64,000 nt of DNA, taken from Harmothoe impar. Its lineage: Eukaryota; Annelida; Polychaeta; Phyllodocida; Polynoidae. The stretch lies in NCBI GenBank assembly GCA_947462335.1, contig OX381717.1, positions 44,125,523 through 44,189,522 on the forward strand, read 5' to 3'. This document shows positions 46,201 to 58,259 of the stretch, piece after piece; within the stretch, counting starts at the first letter, position 1, and every line of letters begins with the position of its first letter. Under the pieces are notes generated by a model, which ran no database searches, was not told the origin of the DNA, and was given only the letters and a program-made list of their open reading frames with translations. The translations under genes and the position numbers were made by a program.

Positions 46201-46916
46201 TTGATGGTACCATTGCAGCTTGCGTAGGTGACCATATTGCTGTGCACATGCATGGTAACATCCCTAGAGAATCAACAACCGGTTCAATCACACATGATGT
46301 ACACAACTATAGTGGTGTCTGCAAGCCTTATGCCTTAGCCATTTCCGATGAGTACTGGGTGGTAGTCGACAAGGAAAATTGTGCTGTCATGATTCTCAAA
46401 TACTGTGAACAATCTAGAGGTATCGTAAACTTTGGCAGTAGGGGTTCTGGTCCAAGTAAGTTTTGCGACCCCTGCCATGTGTGTTGTGATTCTGTCAGGG
46501 AGAGGTTCATTGTATCAGACACAGGCAACAACAGGATCCAGGTGTTTGACATGTCAGGGCACTATCTGTGGGAGGCTGGACAGTCTGGGCGTAGTTTTTA
46601 TACTTTGAGGAAACCGCGTGGACTCTGTCTAGATGGGGTGGGGAACATCATTGTTGCAGACAGTGGAAACCACAGGCTTGTAGTGTTGGGCTGGGAGAAG
46701 GGGGAATATAAGAGGGAGATATTTATGAAATCAGGCATCATTCCGCATAGTATTGCTGTACATAGGGATCAAATTCCTGAGGGCAGTAATGTTGAAGTGG
46801 AAATCTTAATGATTGCTGGGTTGAGCGGGAGGACACCAGTGGTTGAGACAGGTTTTTTCAAAAAAAACATTCCTACGTATTCGGGCAGTGGCTGGCACAT
46901 TTGTGACCCGCTTTAA
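43288..46916 (+). pseudogene. TRIM-NHL copy with two frameshifts (partner of the intact gene)
   Basis: Exons 43288-44066, 44514-44766, 45106-45486 and 45890-46916 match the intact gene exon for exon, with the same phases, all splice sites kept and exon 2 identical in length (253 nt). Two lesions break the frame. One base is missing in the RING (GCT-TC-TGT at 43387-43394 where the partner has GCT TTC TGT). An 8-nt TCTAGAAG insertion lies at about 46039-46046, just before the NHL region, flanked by a repeat of TCTAGAAGCACATG. Apart from these, the exons have no premature stop, and all RING Cys/His positions, B-boxes and NHL blades (SDTGNNRIQVFD, ADSGNHRLVVL) remain. The exon 3 linker has four 42-bp repeats (SSSQTPAAAKSVCS type). 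It may be a recent pseudogene, or the lesions may partly be sequence errors. Confidence 0.85.
44345..44471. repeat. 127-bp TIR element in intron 1 of the TRIM-NHL copy
   Basis: CAGCTAACA at the left and TGTTAGCTG at the right; the inside has AAACGTTT-type inverted motifs. The intact partner's intron 1 is shorter by about this length (304 versus 447 bp) and lacks it. Confidence 0.72.
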
Positions 46917-47189
46917 CGAAATGGGTCGGAAGTCGCACATTAAAAATGGTGTGATATTACTATATTCGTTTACAGCTCATCAAGAGCTTTCATTTGGTAT
47001 GTGACATGTAGTATATTGGCCAGTTCTGACCATTTGACAATATTTTTGATACTTTTTTTGTTGAATTAGATGAGAATTAATTAAAATGAGATAATTAACA
47101 TTTAACTTAGATACTATCTATGTCATACAATACAATTATAAATCCTAGGGCCATCATTTTGGAAATGATGGGAGCTGAAATCTGGTTTG
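46917..47189. other. Spacer between the TRIM-NHL copy and the LINE fragment
   Basis: No gene or repeat recognised; probably includes the former 3'UTR. Confidence 0.4.
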
Positions 47190-48640
47190 CAACTTAGTAT
47201 TCCAGAAGTCCCATACGTAAACTGGTAATTCCTGAATACACCCCAGAATGGCTAACCCCCCCTATCATAGATGCTATGAGAGTCAGAGATGACCTTTATA
47301 GAACTGCCAGACGTGTTAACACTGACCACAGTTGGAATATTGCAAATTTTCACAGAAATAGGGTTGAATCACTTATTTTTAGAAGTAGGAAAACTGAGGT
47401 CGGTGTCCTTTCAGCATATAGAAAAGATGATCCAGCCAAGTTCTGGGAAGGTATCAGGAAGTTATTGCCCACAAAAACAATGTCTACACTCATCAAGCTT
47501 AGGAACAGTATCACAGGTCAGCTGATACCTCAAGACGAGTGTTCACAATTCATCAATGAATTCTTTGCGAATGTGGGTAAGAACCTAGCTGACGCTCTGC
47601 CAGTGCTGCCACCTGTCGTGGAGGATGAGAACCAGTCATACGGTACCCCTATTGCTGATACAAACCTTCTCGAGCCCATTAGCTATGTTGAGCTCATGAA
47701 GCTTTTTAGAAATATTAAGGTAAAAAAGCCATCTTCTATAAAACATTTAAAACATATAAAACATTTAAGACGCCTTTATGTTAATTTCTGATGTTATGCT
47801 ATGCTTATATAACAGGTGCTTGGAAACTGGGACGTTCCCTGAGGAGTGGAAGGCTGCTACAGTTATACCCCTGCCAAAGAAACCAAATAGTAAAAATGTT
47901 AGTGATTTAAGACCCATTAGCCTCCTGCCACTCCCAGGGAAGATCTTAGAGAAGATTGTATGTTCTAGGTTACAACTTTACATTGAAAATAATGGTCTTA
48001 TGTGCAATAACCAACATGGTTATCGTAAGGCACGCTCAACCCAGACAGCTATTTGTGAACACATTGAAAATGTTTTAATGAATACTATAAATAACAAACC
48101 CTCCTTTTGTCTCTACCTTGAATACAAGAAGGCCTTTGATACAGTTTCCCACCTAATTATGCTGAAAAAAATATCTACTTTAGGACTTAGTGAAAATACA
48201 TGCCGCTGGTTTGAGAGTTACCTGACTTCACGCAAACAATGTACACTTGCTAATAATCAGCTCTCTGACTATAATAATGTTGTATTTGGCGTTCCACAAG
48301 GATCAGTAATGGGATCAGTGCTTTTTTCGATTTATATCAATTCTTAAGGAAAATGTGGTAATTTTGACATAACTCTATATGCCGACGACGCGGTCATTAC
48401 TTGTACAAGCAAGGTTGAAATGGATCAAGCCCTACTAAATATCTCTACATGGTGTGTTAGAAGCAGTTTAACCATAAATGAGACAAAAACAAAATGGATG
48501 TTATTCAATATAGTCATCATAACTAAGTCACGTCCTCTAGGGAAACTTTTTGCAAAACTCCTCGCCCCCATCACCAGCAAATACAATTTTTGGTCGAAAG
48601 TAAGAAAAGGAAAGTTAAAGGGAAACGGGAAATATTAATG
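47190..48640 (+). mobile_element. Broken non-LTR retrotransposon (LINE) reverse transcriptase
   Basis: Three frames read together as a LINE ORF2 segment. The pre-RT region is PEYTPEWLTPPIIDAMRVRDD (47212 on). The RT core from 47778 has FPEEWKAATVIPLPKK, LRPISLLP, NQHGYRKARSTQTAI, KKAFDTVSH and GVPQGSVMGSVLFSIYIN. After a stop at about 48345 comes the catalytic box LYADDAVI (about 48380). A frame change at about 47740-47790 coincides with a short AAACATTTAAAACATATA repeat. No endonuclease domain and no clear 3' tail are present, so it is a dead 5'-truncated fragment. The order of motifs fits the CR1/L2/jockey-like branch; I cannot assign the clade. It lies about 300 bp past the TRIM-NHL copy. 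Confidence 0.88.
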
Positions 48641-48914
48641 AAGAATCTGGATATAGATTTTCCCAAAATTATTTGCAGGGAGGGGCAGGGCACCATGGGG
48701 GATAAATGACACTTTGTCTATCATATATATCACTTTTAATAAAAGCCAATTAGATCATGTACTGACAATGGATGTGGTGGAAGTCAGCACTGGTTAGTTC
48801 ATTTAGTTGAACCATCCCCCACTAGGTGGCTGTATGGCTGTACCAATGGCACAGGCAGCGTGCCCATGGTACCCTCCTACCTAGGAAGCATGCAAGTTGC
48901 AACTCTATCTTTGA

Positions 48915-49215
48915 CCAGCTTGATAGAAAACGGTTTATTAGGGCAGACGAAGAGATAGATTAATTAAAAAGTCCAATGGATGTTATACCCAGCTAACTAA
49001 AATACGTTATTTAAAGTCAATGAGGTTTCTGACGTTAGATAACGTTTTGTCATGATAAGGCGCCATAGAGAAACGTTCTATAACGTTCTATAACGGTTTT
49101 TTGTGTGTACTGGGTTACACTTTAAATTGTAATTAGTAGCCCATTTATCTCTTCATCTGCCATTAATAAACCGTTTTCTATCAAGCTGGTTAAAAATGAC
49201 ACCCAAACTCATGAG
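48915..49215. repeat. Foldback element, arms CCAGCTTGATAGAAAACGGT, with a nested smaller one
   Basis: CCAGCTTGATAGAAAACGGT...TTTATTAGGGCAGACGAAGAG on the left is matched in reverse on the right (CTCTTCATCTGCCATTAATA...ACCGTTTTCTATCAAGCTGG). Within it, 48990-49112 is a second element rich in AACGTT, with CAGCTAACTAAAA at its left. Confidence 0.8.
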
Positions 49216-49559
49216 ACACAGACTGTGTGAATCATATTAGAACCTGCCATCATAAATTTCCCCTCACATATAGACAGACGGCCGCAATACTCTACATCAA
49301 ATGATGCTATGTAATGATTACTTGTTGCGAACGACTGTTCCCAATTATTATGCTCCCTACTTTCCATTTCCACATTGGCTTCTATCTAGAATTCGCTGTT
49401 TTTATTCTTTATCTTATCTTCGATTTTGATTTCTAGTCCAAGTATTTGCGGCTATATACATTTTACATGTACTTTATAACAATATGTTATGTCTACAATT
49501 TACAGGGATTATCTATGATTAATAAGATTTCTTACACAAATAAGTTTGAAGGGGATCTC

Positions 49560-49765
49560 ATTTTAAGGACCGCATGTACTTGGTCGCCGCTTGATTGTCA
49601 TGATGCATAAATAAAGCCTTGGTGAGTTTACTCGCCAGGGCTGCATTCATGTATCATGCCCACCATATAACTTGGGGAGTGTATCAACCCCATCGTGTCG
49701 GCATGAAGCGTGAATGCAGCACTGGCGAGTAGACTTGCCAAGACTGTACCATGATAAAGACAAAG
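49560..49765. repeat. Palindromic MITE-like family, copy
   Basis: GATTGTCATGATGCATAAAT, GTTTACTCGCCAGGGCTGC, GGGGAGTGTATCAACCCC and GGCATGAAGCGTGAATGCAG. Confidence 0.82.
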
Positions 49766-50519
49766 AATGCTGTAGGTGGCCTGAAACACGGACCTGAAAC
49801 ACAATGTGGGCAGGCAGGCAGAAAGGGTAATCCGAGGGGAAAAGGCAAAATGCCCTACAGCTAATATTAAGGGAGATATTGATGAAAATATATAGAGTAA
49901 TGTAAAATTTATCTTGGGTGAACTTTTTATGCTGCTTCTGATTATGCTTATTAGAACATTCCATTTTGAGGGAATATATCCTTATTTGGAACGTTTTCCC
50001 CCTAAATTGACCTATTTCTGGTTGCCATGGAAATCGTTCTTTCATTCTAAAATGTAATAACGGTAATTCAGGTCAATAACGTGATCCATAAGGTATTCAA
50101 CGCTGAAACCAGAATATAAATATCTCTTCTATAATGGGAGTTATGGACAAAACCATTCCATGAAGTTTGACAAAAATATCTTACATATATTTTACATATA
50201 TCTTATGATTATTGTGGTTTTAGTATGTGGTAAGGCAAATTTATGGTTTTGTTGTTTTTGAATACCCCCGTCTGTAGGGGGCCAGTACTTCCTCCCTATG
50301 TGGACTAGCTAAGCATGTGATACACCATTTTAAAGATCAGAACACAAATTTCAATCTTTAATTTCCCCTCGGATTACCCTTTCTGCTTGCCTGCTCACAG
50401 TCATCTCTTTGCCCTGGCCTAAAGAGAACATGAAAGAGACACAGAGGCACAGATGATATCACCGTACTGATTACTATTGAGTTGGAGGACCAGGTACACT
50501 TACTACAAAGGAGGGGGGG
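49766..50519. other. Unassigned spacer
   Basis: No supported gene. A segment near 49795-49845 (GGGCAGGCAGGCAGAAAGGG) is matched in reverse near 50375-50420, suggesting an unrecognised ~600-bp inverted-repeat element. Confidence 0.45.
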
Positions 50520-50765
50520 GCATTCCAGTGTGCCCGTGATCGTCATGATGCATAAATGAAGCATTGGCTAGTAACTCACCAGAGCTGCCTTCAAGCATTA
50601 TGCCGACGATATGTACAGTGTCCATGCATACACTTCCGAAGGGTCGGCATGATGCTTAAATAGCGACCCAGCGAATTACTCGCCGGGGCTGCGTTCATGC
50701 ACCAAAACGACAACGGACATAATGCATTTAAGTACATGTACTATGTTACCCATAAAGGGTTATTA
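50520..50765. repeat. Palindromic MITE-like family, copy
   Basis: GATCGTCATGATGCATAAAT, GGTCGGCATGATGCTTAAAT, GCGAATTACTCGCCGGGGC and CCCATAAAGGGTTA end. Confidence 0.82.
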
Positions 50766-50924
50766 TATTACCTGTTGCCCGCTGGGCCTTGGGGGGGGGG
50801 GGGGGGGTGATCCCTCATTATCAGTTGCTGTCACTCAGTCTCTACACAATGGGACGGGAGGTCCTGATATCAGCTGGACCCTGGATAAGATAACAGAACA
50901 CAGGACACTGCTCTACCTTTCACA

Positions 50925-51150
50925 TTTAACCCTTTAAGGACTGCATTTTGTACCCCAATGACTGTTACTTTGTCGTTGTGATACAGTGGTACAAAGCCGG
51001 TGAGTAACTCGCCAGTGCTTTGTTGGTGCATCATGTCACCCTTCTCAGGCGGCAGGGTATCAACCTCGTGGGGTATAGGTATGATGCATGAATGCAGCTC
51101 AAACGAGTTACTCACCAGTGATGCATTCATGCATCATGATGTCGAAACGC
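50925..51150. repeat. Palindromic MITE-like family, copy
   Basis: TTAACCCTTTAAGGACTGCA start, GGTGAGTAACTCGCCAGTGC, AACGAGTTACTCACCAGTG and ATGCATTCATGCATCATGA. Only about 160 bp separates it from the previous copy. Confidence 0.85.
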
Positions 51151-51779
51151 GTTCATTTTTTTTTCTTCTTCGTTCATTATCATGATTAGTGAAAAAAAAC
51201 TGATATAATTATACCATTTGTAATTTTGACCTTTTTTTTTGTTGTAAATAAATTTGGAATGGAACTTTGATTTCTAGTAGGATTTTTGCATGAATGCCAT
51301 AGGTGGGAAGTAGAGGGTTAGATGTGCGGTAGAACAATGGGATCCGATCAATAGCACAGGGTTAGATTAAGTGTTAACTCTAGGTTCAAGGGTCTCTCCA
51401 GTGCATATGTCCTCCAGACCTCCCTCACACTCCCACCCAGGAGTTGGGCAGATTATGGCTTTTAGACCTGGATATTGAACTTGCTCTAAGAGTTTACTTA
51501 CACTTAGACTAGGGACTTCCAATGACTGAGTTATTAAATGAGTGGTCAGTATTTGACAGCGGGGCAGGAGTTAAGGCGTGTGGAAATTGTTTAAACCACA
51601 ATATATCCAATTTAATCAAATTTATCATCAAACTTTTCTCTATATTCGTATGTATAAATGTATTACTATATGTATATTCCAACTTGAATTATCTAAGTAA
51701 AATATAATCAATGCATGAAGAAAAGCCCGGAGGGGCAATATCAAAATAAAAAGCAGAGACGTAAATCTTGTATTATCAC
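51151..51779. other. Unassigned spacer
   Basis: No gene or defined repeat seen. Confidence 0.4.
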
Positions 51780-53814
51780 AATATATCAGGATTCCTTTAT
51801 TCAATATCAGACACCGATCGGCACAACATCTAAATAAGAATTCTCATAATCATTAACTTTCGTGTTTTTTTCCATAGATCCTAGTGACTATGAGGTTTCA
51901 AAATGATAAATACAACATGGTCTTGGGCGTTGGGGAGGCAGTGAAACCACCAACAACAAGTACAAATATATATTCTCAAGGTTCTTGATGAAACATAAAT
52001 GCCACAATTTTCACAATGAAAATCTTGAAGAAAATAACCCTTGGAATTCCTCCTACATTGGAGGGGTACCTTTTGGCATATAATTATATGAAACATGAAA
52101 AGCAGATTAAAGAACTGATTTCGTTTTTTTTCAGTGCCACCAATAGAGATTTTCTGGAACCCTATAATATCTTCTGTTAATAGTTCAAGTCACTTCATCA
52201 TCGTTTTAACACCATATCACGGTTGGGGTTAAACTGAAGTTCTTTGGTAATGCATTCCTATATATCCATATACATTGTATATGTCTACATAGGCTTGTGT
52301 GAAGTAAATGAAGTAAAAAAAAAAGAAGTGAAAATTGCATTGTTAATTGGTCCATTTAATGGAAAATGATTTTCATAACAAAAGATTTTATAAAAATCAA
52401 AATGATATCTACGCGTTTACTCGTTCTTCGCTTTACCCTGTGTTGTGCGTGTTGGCTCAGAATGAGATCATTTTCTGATCATCTTTCATAAATTATCGTT
52501 CAATTTCATCTAAACCCATACAATGGAGTCAACCATACTTTTTTACTACTTCAGTTTTGAACACTTTCTATAAATTTAAGCGAACCTGAAGATATCTCAG
52601 TATCTATGCAGGCAATAGAGTCTAAACCTGTGTTATATTAAAATGTGTAATATCACCAGCAATATGCTCAATTTCAGGTGTCATAATCCAAATTTGAAAA
52701 CTTCTAAGCTTTTAGGATACAACAATTTTACATTTTTTCCCCAGAATTATACCACAATTTAAGTTATTGAGTCGGTATGATAAATATACCTTCGTCATCT
52801 AGACAGGTCAAGTTCTTAAAGAGGCTGCTACATCAGCTATTTTATCTTAAAGAGCCACTACATCATCTATTTCATCATGGACAATCACTCAGACAATAAA
52901 TAAACTAATTCAAAGCACACAATACAATAGACATATCATATCATGCCTCAACATGAAATATTTTCCTAAGCTTGCAAATCAATAGTGTGAAAGAAAACAG
53001 GAAATATCATTGCACAAATTATCAAGGTTTTCTTCCTTTAAGTCATGAACTGTGACGCTAAAGGCTGTGACGTCACACCTGAACTGACGTCATGATGTGG
53101 TCTTGACGTCACACCTCTCAATGCACAGGAGCTTCCCTGACGTCATGGCTTCACTATAAAATACCATCTCTGTATAATATATACTATTTGTAAATGCGCT
53201 CTGCGCTTCCTTGTCGTCCGATCTACACATCTCATAATAATCTGTATGTAGATCTACAATGGCGGGTGAATAATATATTATATATATATATTTATATATT
53301 TACATTTCTGTAGATATGATATCATCAACTGTTTTCATCCGAGGGATCACAATGTCTCTACCCATATGAAGAGGGCTGTATATATCATGGAACGAGTACT
53401 ATGGAACTGTCACTGGGGGTAAGCTGAATGAGAATGTGAAACAATGCAGTGACTAAATTCTGAACGGGACGAGTCATGAAATGAGCAACCTCTACAATAG
53501 CACTGTAGAGAGTTTGATGCGGATGAATATTCATATATAAGTGTCAATGAAGCGACTCGGATGAAGAAGTCAGCGAGTGAAATGAAATGAGTTTGCGATG
53601 TATCACGATGATATCGCTGGACTTATCAGGGCCCCACGCACAGCTTTGACATACATGAAATTGACTTAGCAAATGTACTCTCATTCAGTCACTGAATGTC
53701 TTTTTTCAATCAGCAGGCCCTGAATAGGTTATATTGTGTGGTCATTTTGGAGTCACTTCCACAACAAAGCGTCTTTTAGGTGACCAATATGGCGGTGATT
53801 GGCGGGAGTTGGTC
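51780..53814 (-). other. Probable long 3'UTR of the Patched-domain gene
   Basis: The 2-kb stretch past the stop codon is AT-rich, has no coding frame, and lacks the palindromic repeats common elsewhere. A minus-strand AATAAA lies at about 51797-51802 (TTTATT on the plus strand). The extent is inferred; the real end could be earlier. Confidence 0.4.
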
Positions 53815-56800
53815 TCATACGACACTCATTTGGTCTGTGCAGTCCGCTTTGAAGACTGTGGGACAGAAGGTCTTAGCTCCTTTTTCCGTTAAATGCTTTC
53901 CTTTGTCCGCTAACCGCTCGCGGCATTCGCCACAGTCCCCACATTCACCGTCTTGGCATTTGCCACAAGTGCCGCCGATGATCGACAGAGTAACTGGTAG
54001 CACGAAGATAGCGTGTGCTACACCGAACACGATCACCAGGATCATGCACTTGAAGAAGGACAGGAAGAGATATGAAATAGATGTACACAAGAAGATGATT
54101 CCTAGAATGGTAGAAATGCCACTCTGGAAGATGGGGTAGCCAAGCATTCCCAGAGCGTCGATGGCTTTGGCATTACTCGTCGGGGCTGTTGACGAGATGA
54201 AGCCATAAGTGATGTGAACGGAAAAGTCGACGGAGAAGCCGATGCACAGGATGAGGTAGGTCATGGAGATAAAGTCAACATTCACATCCCACAGGGTCAT
54301 GAATCCAATCACACCCGCCTCGATGGATCCAGCAGCGAGCGTCACCCAAATGGCGCATAGCGGGTTGGGAACGAACAGGATGGCGATGAAGAACATGACG
54401 GCCATCGCGATACCGATGTTCTGGAGGGTGTTAGGCAGAACGGCTACAGGCTGGTCGAAGTAGACAAAGGTCTGATGGAACACGGTCACTTTGGGGTCGG
54501 TGAAGGTCTCCGCCAAGCGTCTCGCCTCCAGCATCATCTCCTCGGTCTTTTGGAACCAGCGAGACTGCACGTAGAAGCGAGAAGCGACAATCTTGGTTCC
54601 CTCCTCGTTGAATTTGAGATCGAGGTTGAAGACATCAGGTCCATTCATGCGCAGGAACTGGTAGCGAAGGGTCTGCACGAAGTCCTTCTCGCTGCTGAGC
54701 TGGCGCGGGTAGTGCTTCAGGAACTGGAGGTATGCCCGGAGCCAGCAGTGGCTCTGGTCATTCACAAAGTACTTGCTGTTTTCCTCGAACGACTCCAGAA
54801 CTCTGAGAACCTTATCCTGGGTCTCCTTTGTGTGCCACTCCATGGGCTCAGTGATGAGGATGCTGACAGCTGGGCCATACTTGTTGAAGAGGATATCCTT
54901 AGACTCGTAGTACTTGGCCAGGTAGGAGCCAGAGTTGGAGAGCTTCGAGAAGCTGACGCCAGCCCGGAGGTGAGCGCAGCCCCAGAGAGCGACAACGAGG
55001 TAGAGCACGTAGAGAACCAAAACAATAGACTTAGCCCAGGGCTTCATCAGTGTCGGCCCAACCTTATCCTGGAAGAACTTCATCACTAGATGTTCCTCGG
55101 CACTGTTAGGCTTTGAATCCTGTCGGACGACAACTGGAGGTAAGAAGGACTCGGTGGCATTAGCATTGGCAGAGGCTTCGGCCTCCTTCTCCTTCAGCGA
55201 TCCGGTGACGGTGGGAGTGTCGTGAACTGACACGACAGGCAGGAATTGCTCGTTCATGGCGGCAGCTTCCTTCTCCTTGCTCGTCATGATGGCCTCGGCC
55301 TTGTCCTCGGCAGGCATCATCAGGCCTGTGCACCAAAAGCGGTAACACCAGGGACGGTTGACTGTAAAAGAGAAAACAGGAATGCTTTTAGTATATAATT
55401 CTTTGTAATAAACACATTTTTAACTGTAAAGGTTGTCTTCTTATTAATGAATTAAAACATCATAGATTTAACATGAACTTAGTCCTTACTTTTGGCACGT
55501 TTTAAAATGAATAGAATCATCATGGATTTCATATAAACTAGCTTAGATATATCACATAATTGCACTAAAGCAATACAAATGTGTCTGTTTAAAGAATACT
55601 GTTGAATTTGCAATATAGAGCAAATTACAGCACTCACATATCCAACACTATTGACATTTTGAGCGAAAGGATTAAAGTCTGTATATCATGGGAATAAGTA
55701 GGCTAAGTTCAGTTAAGTCAGTAAACCTACTTGATTCCTCCATTGGGGCCACCTTAACAAGTGCGAAGCAGTGGCGGTTGGCATGCTCTCTCCATCCGGA
55801 GAAGACCATGGCGGCAGCGAAGAAGGTGATACAGTAGATGTAACAGAAGAGGATGGACAGACCGGTGTACAGACAGAACAGCTCCACCGTGCGGAAGTCT
55901 GTGATCGCACCAATGCCGAACGCTGCAAGGAGACAAAAATTGAGAAATTAATACTGAGTATTTATCACAAATATGAGCCCTTTCACTATACATGATATCG
56001 TTTGTGAAATTTGCAAATTATTGCTGAATTTTGAAATAATTTTGGTAATCATCATGATAATTATCTAAATTCGAGCCACCCATTAAATCATCAACTTTTT
56101 AAATTTGTTTTCTATTTAAGTTATTCATCTTTTCAACAGAAACATAGATTCCATATAGAAGTCGAGTAGATCTATGCGAGATTTCTAGCCCTAAAATACT
56201 TGAGTAACCCTAATATAAATTTTTAGCACTTAAACACACACAAAATTTGATTCAATTAAAAACTTATATGACTCACCAAGGATGTCAGTGAGGGAGGTGA
56301 TGGTGATGGACATGGCAGCTTCGTGCATGGCTTGTCCCATCCTCAGTTCAACTTGCTTCTTCTTCGGGAGGCTGGGGTCGACTGTCGCCTGACGCCAAGC
56401 TGAGATTAGGATGAACATGTTGTCCACTCCAACACCTGTTAGAATAAGGAATATATATGGTTAGTGTTATTATTTATAATTAATTTCTATTTTCAGTCAA
56501 ATTAATGACCTTTAATCTCATACACGGAAGCTTTTATAAATACAGATTTCTGTCTTTAATATTACTCATGTAAAAACAAAGGTCACGAAAATGTATAAGG
56601 TTCATTCGTAGTGCAAGTATGGCATGATATCTCATCGAGAAAGATTCATTCTAATCTGGGAATCATTCATATAATTTGTAATTAATTATTAAAGCCTGGC
56701 ATAGAATATCAAATAAAATAACTAAATAATGCAGCATTTGTTACTTACCAAGAGTCAGGAAGGGGATGAGACCGACTTGCGGCACTGCCTTGCAGCCGAC

Positions 56801-58116
56801 GGCGGACAGAAGCCCGAAGACGGACACGAGTGAGATGCCGGCCGAGAAGACGCCTGAAATAGCCAACCATGGCTTGGAGCGGACCCAGTCGTTCATCATG
56901 CAGGACAGGATGGAGAACATGATGAGGAGAGTGAAGGGAGCGGCGAACTTGGGTGTAATGTCGGCCGAAGCCTCGTTGAACTGCTCGGCGAGCGAGTTGG
57001 TCTCGCAATGGTAGAAGACGATGTTGGGGAGCTTCAGGAAGCTGAGCGACTCGGTGAGTTTGATGAACCAGCGGTTGGCCTTCTCCTGCTCTGCCTTAGA
57101 GACATATCTGTAAGGATAAAAGGTTAACCAGAGATTAGAATAATCCTTGACAAGATTGCAGAGCAGTTCATATTCATACAACTTCTAATATCTTTATCCT
57201 TAAATTTCGAGATTTTACAACCATTTTATAATCCATAGCTTGTTTTTCTATGGTCAATATAGCCGTCCTTTTATTAGAATTTTCCTCCTTTTGAGTTAAA
57301 TTTCAAGACTGTCAAAATAGCGATCATATATTCAACCAAATTGGTAAAATACATTAGCTCTTTGATTTAACTTTAGTATATAAGAGCATAGAGGATAATG
57401 GTTACTCACCTAACGTAATAAGTCAAGCGGGTAGCTTCAGCAGTGTCCACAACATTGGTTGTGTTCTCGCGATAGGTCACACCGCCAAGGATATTCCCAA
57501 TGAAGAAGGGCTTGTTGTTGAAGGGGATGTTGGGGTAGGTGATGGGCTGAAGGTCCATGAGGGAGGCATTGTACTTGTAGATGAACAAGATAGGGAGACC
57601 AATGCAGTTCCCCTTGTACCGGGCGCAGAGGTCATCGAAGCCATATTCCTTTCCCTTGTTGTCAGCCACTTTCACTGTGCGAATGTGCTCATCCAGCTTG
57701 AGGATATCAGCCAGATGCGCCTTGGTCATAACGTTGTTCTCGGGATGTCGCGACTTGATGACGATATCTGCGAAGCCATCCAAAACGGGTGCTCGGTCAG
57801 GGAGGAATCGGTCCTTGAGGTCGTTATCGAAGTACTTGCGAACCACTCGGCGCTCAGCCTTAGCGGGGCCATTCTTCGGGGTGACTAGATACTCGGTGTC
57901 CATTTCCACGTCGAAGTGGAGCATACCGATGGACAGGCAGCCGGCGAGGATGAGTGGGATTATGAAGAACGGGTAGGGGTGCTTCGCGACGTAGCGACCG
58001 TGCTTCTCGAAGAGCTTCCTAATCGGGGCCTCGATACACTCGGTCTTCAATCCCCGCTTTTCTACGGGTTTGGCTGGGATTTTGGCATCAGCCATTGAGA
58101 GCTTGGGTTGGCCCAT
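53815..58116 (-). CDS. Patched-domain (RND/SSD) membrane protein, 987 aa, PTCHD3/PTR-like
   Basis: Five exons join in phase on the minus strand: 58116-57410, 57107-56749, 56435-56277, 55922-55731 and 55361-53815 (TGA). I chose the ATG at 58116 because the frame upstream has no ATG. TM1 is about residues 48-66. A sterol-sensing-domain block follows in exons 2-4 with the family signature GVGVDNMF (about 356-363) and several hydrophobic segments. An acidic Ala/Glu-rich linker (about 485-560) precedes TM7, and the second RND half ends with LILCIGFSVDFSVHIT (about residue 860), whose Asp is the conserved membrane residue of RND pumps. The C-terminus has a cysteine cluster (C938, C941, C946, C949, C952). 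Twelve-helix architecture and length fit invertebrate Patched-related proteins, which act at membranes in Hedgehog-type or sterol/lipid transport. Exact orthology and substrate are not decidable here. Confidence 0.93.
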
Positions 58117-58249
58117 GTTGGTTTGTTCTCGTTCTCTTCTCGACGAAGTAGATTTCTGAGACTCGATATAACTAAGGTAACGTCCTGAGTAGGGTGTGAC
58201 GTCACAAGTGGAAGTCACTGGAGATCATTGAAGGTGTCAGTAGGGCAGT
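58117..58249 (-). promoter_or_regulatory. 5'UTR of the Patched-domain gene with an 8-codon upstream ORF
   Basis: The exon continues upstream of the start to an acceptor TGTCTTTACAG (exon edge 58249), so at least one further upstream untranslated exon exists. An ATG at 58226-58228 starts a short frame that stops at 58202, about 90 bp before the main start, and could dampen translation. Confidence 0.55.
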
Positions 58250-58259
58250 CTGTAAAGAC

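Noticed and set aside
47276..47791. A stand-alone 171-aa host gene
   Set aside because: Its residues continue in sense and order into LINE reverse-transcriptase motifs after a frameshift, so it belongs to the retrotransposon.
53780..55089. Plus-strand frames of 119 and 204 aa
   Set aside because: Antisense shadows of the Patched-domain exon 5; the minus strand has recognisable RND motifs.
58118..58218. Start of the Patched-domain protein at 58218
   Set aside because: The frame there begins with GTG, not ATG; the first ATG in frame is at 58116.
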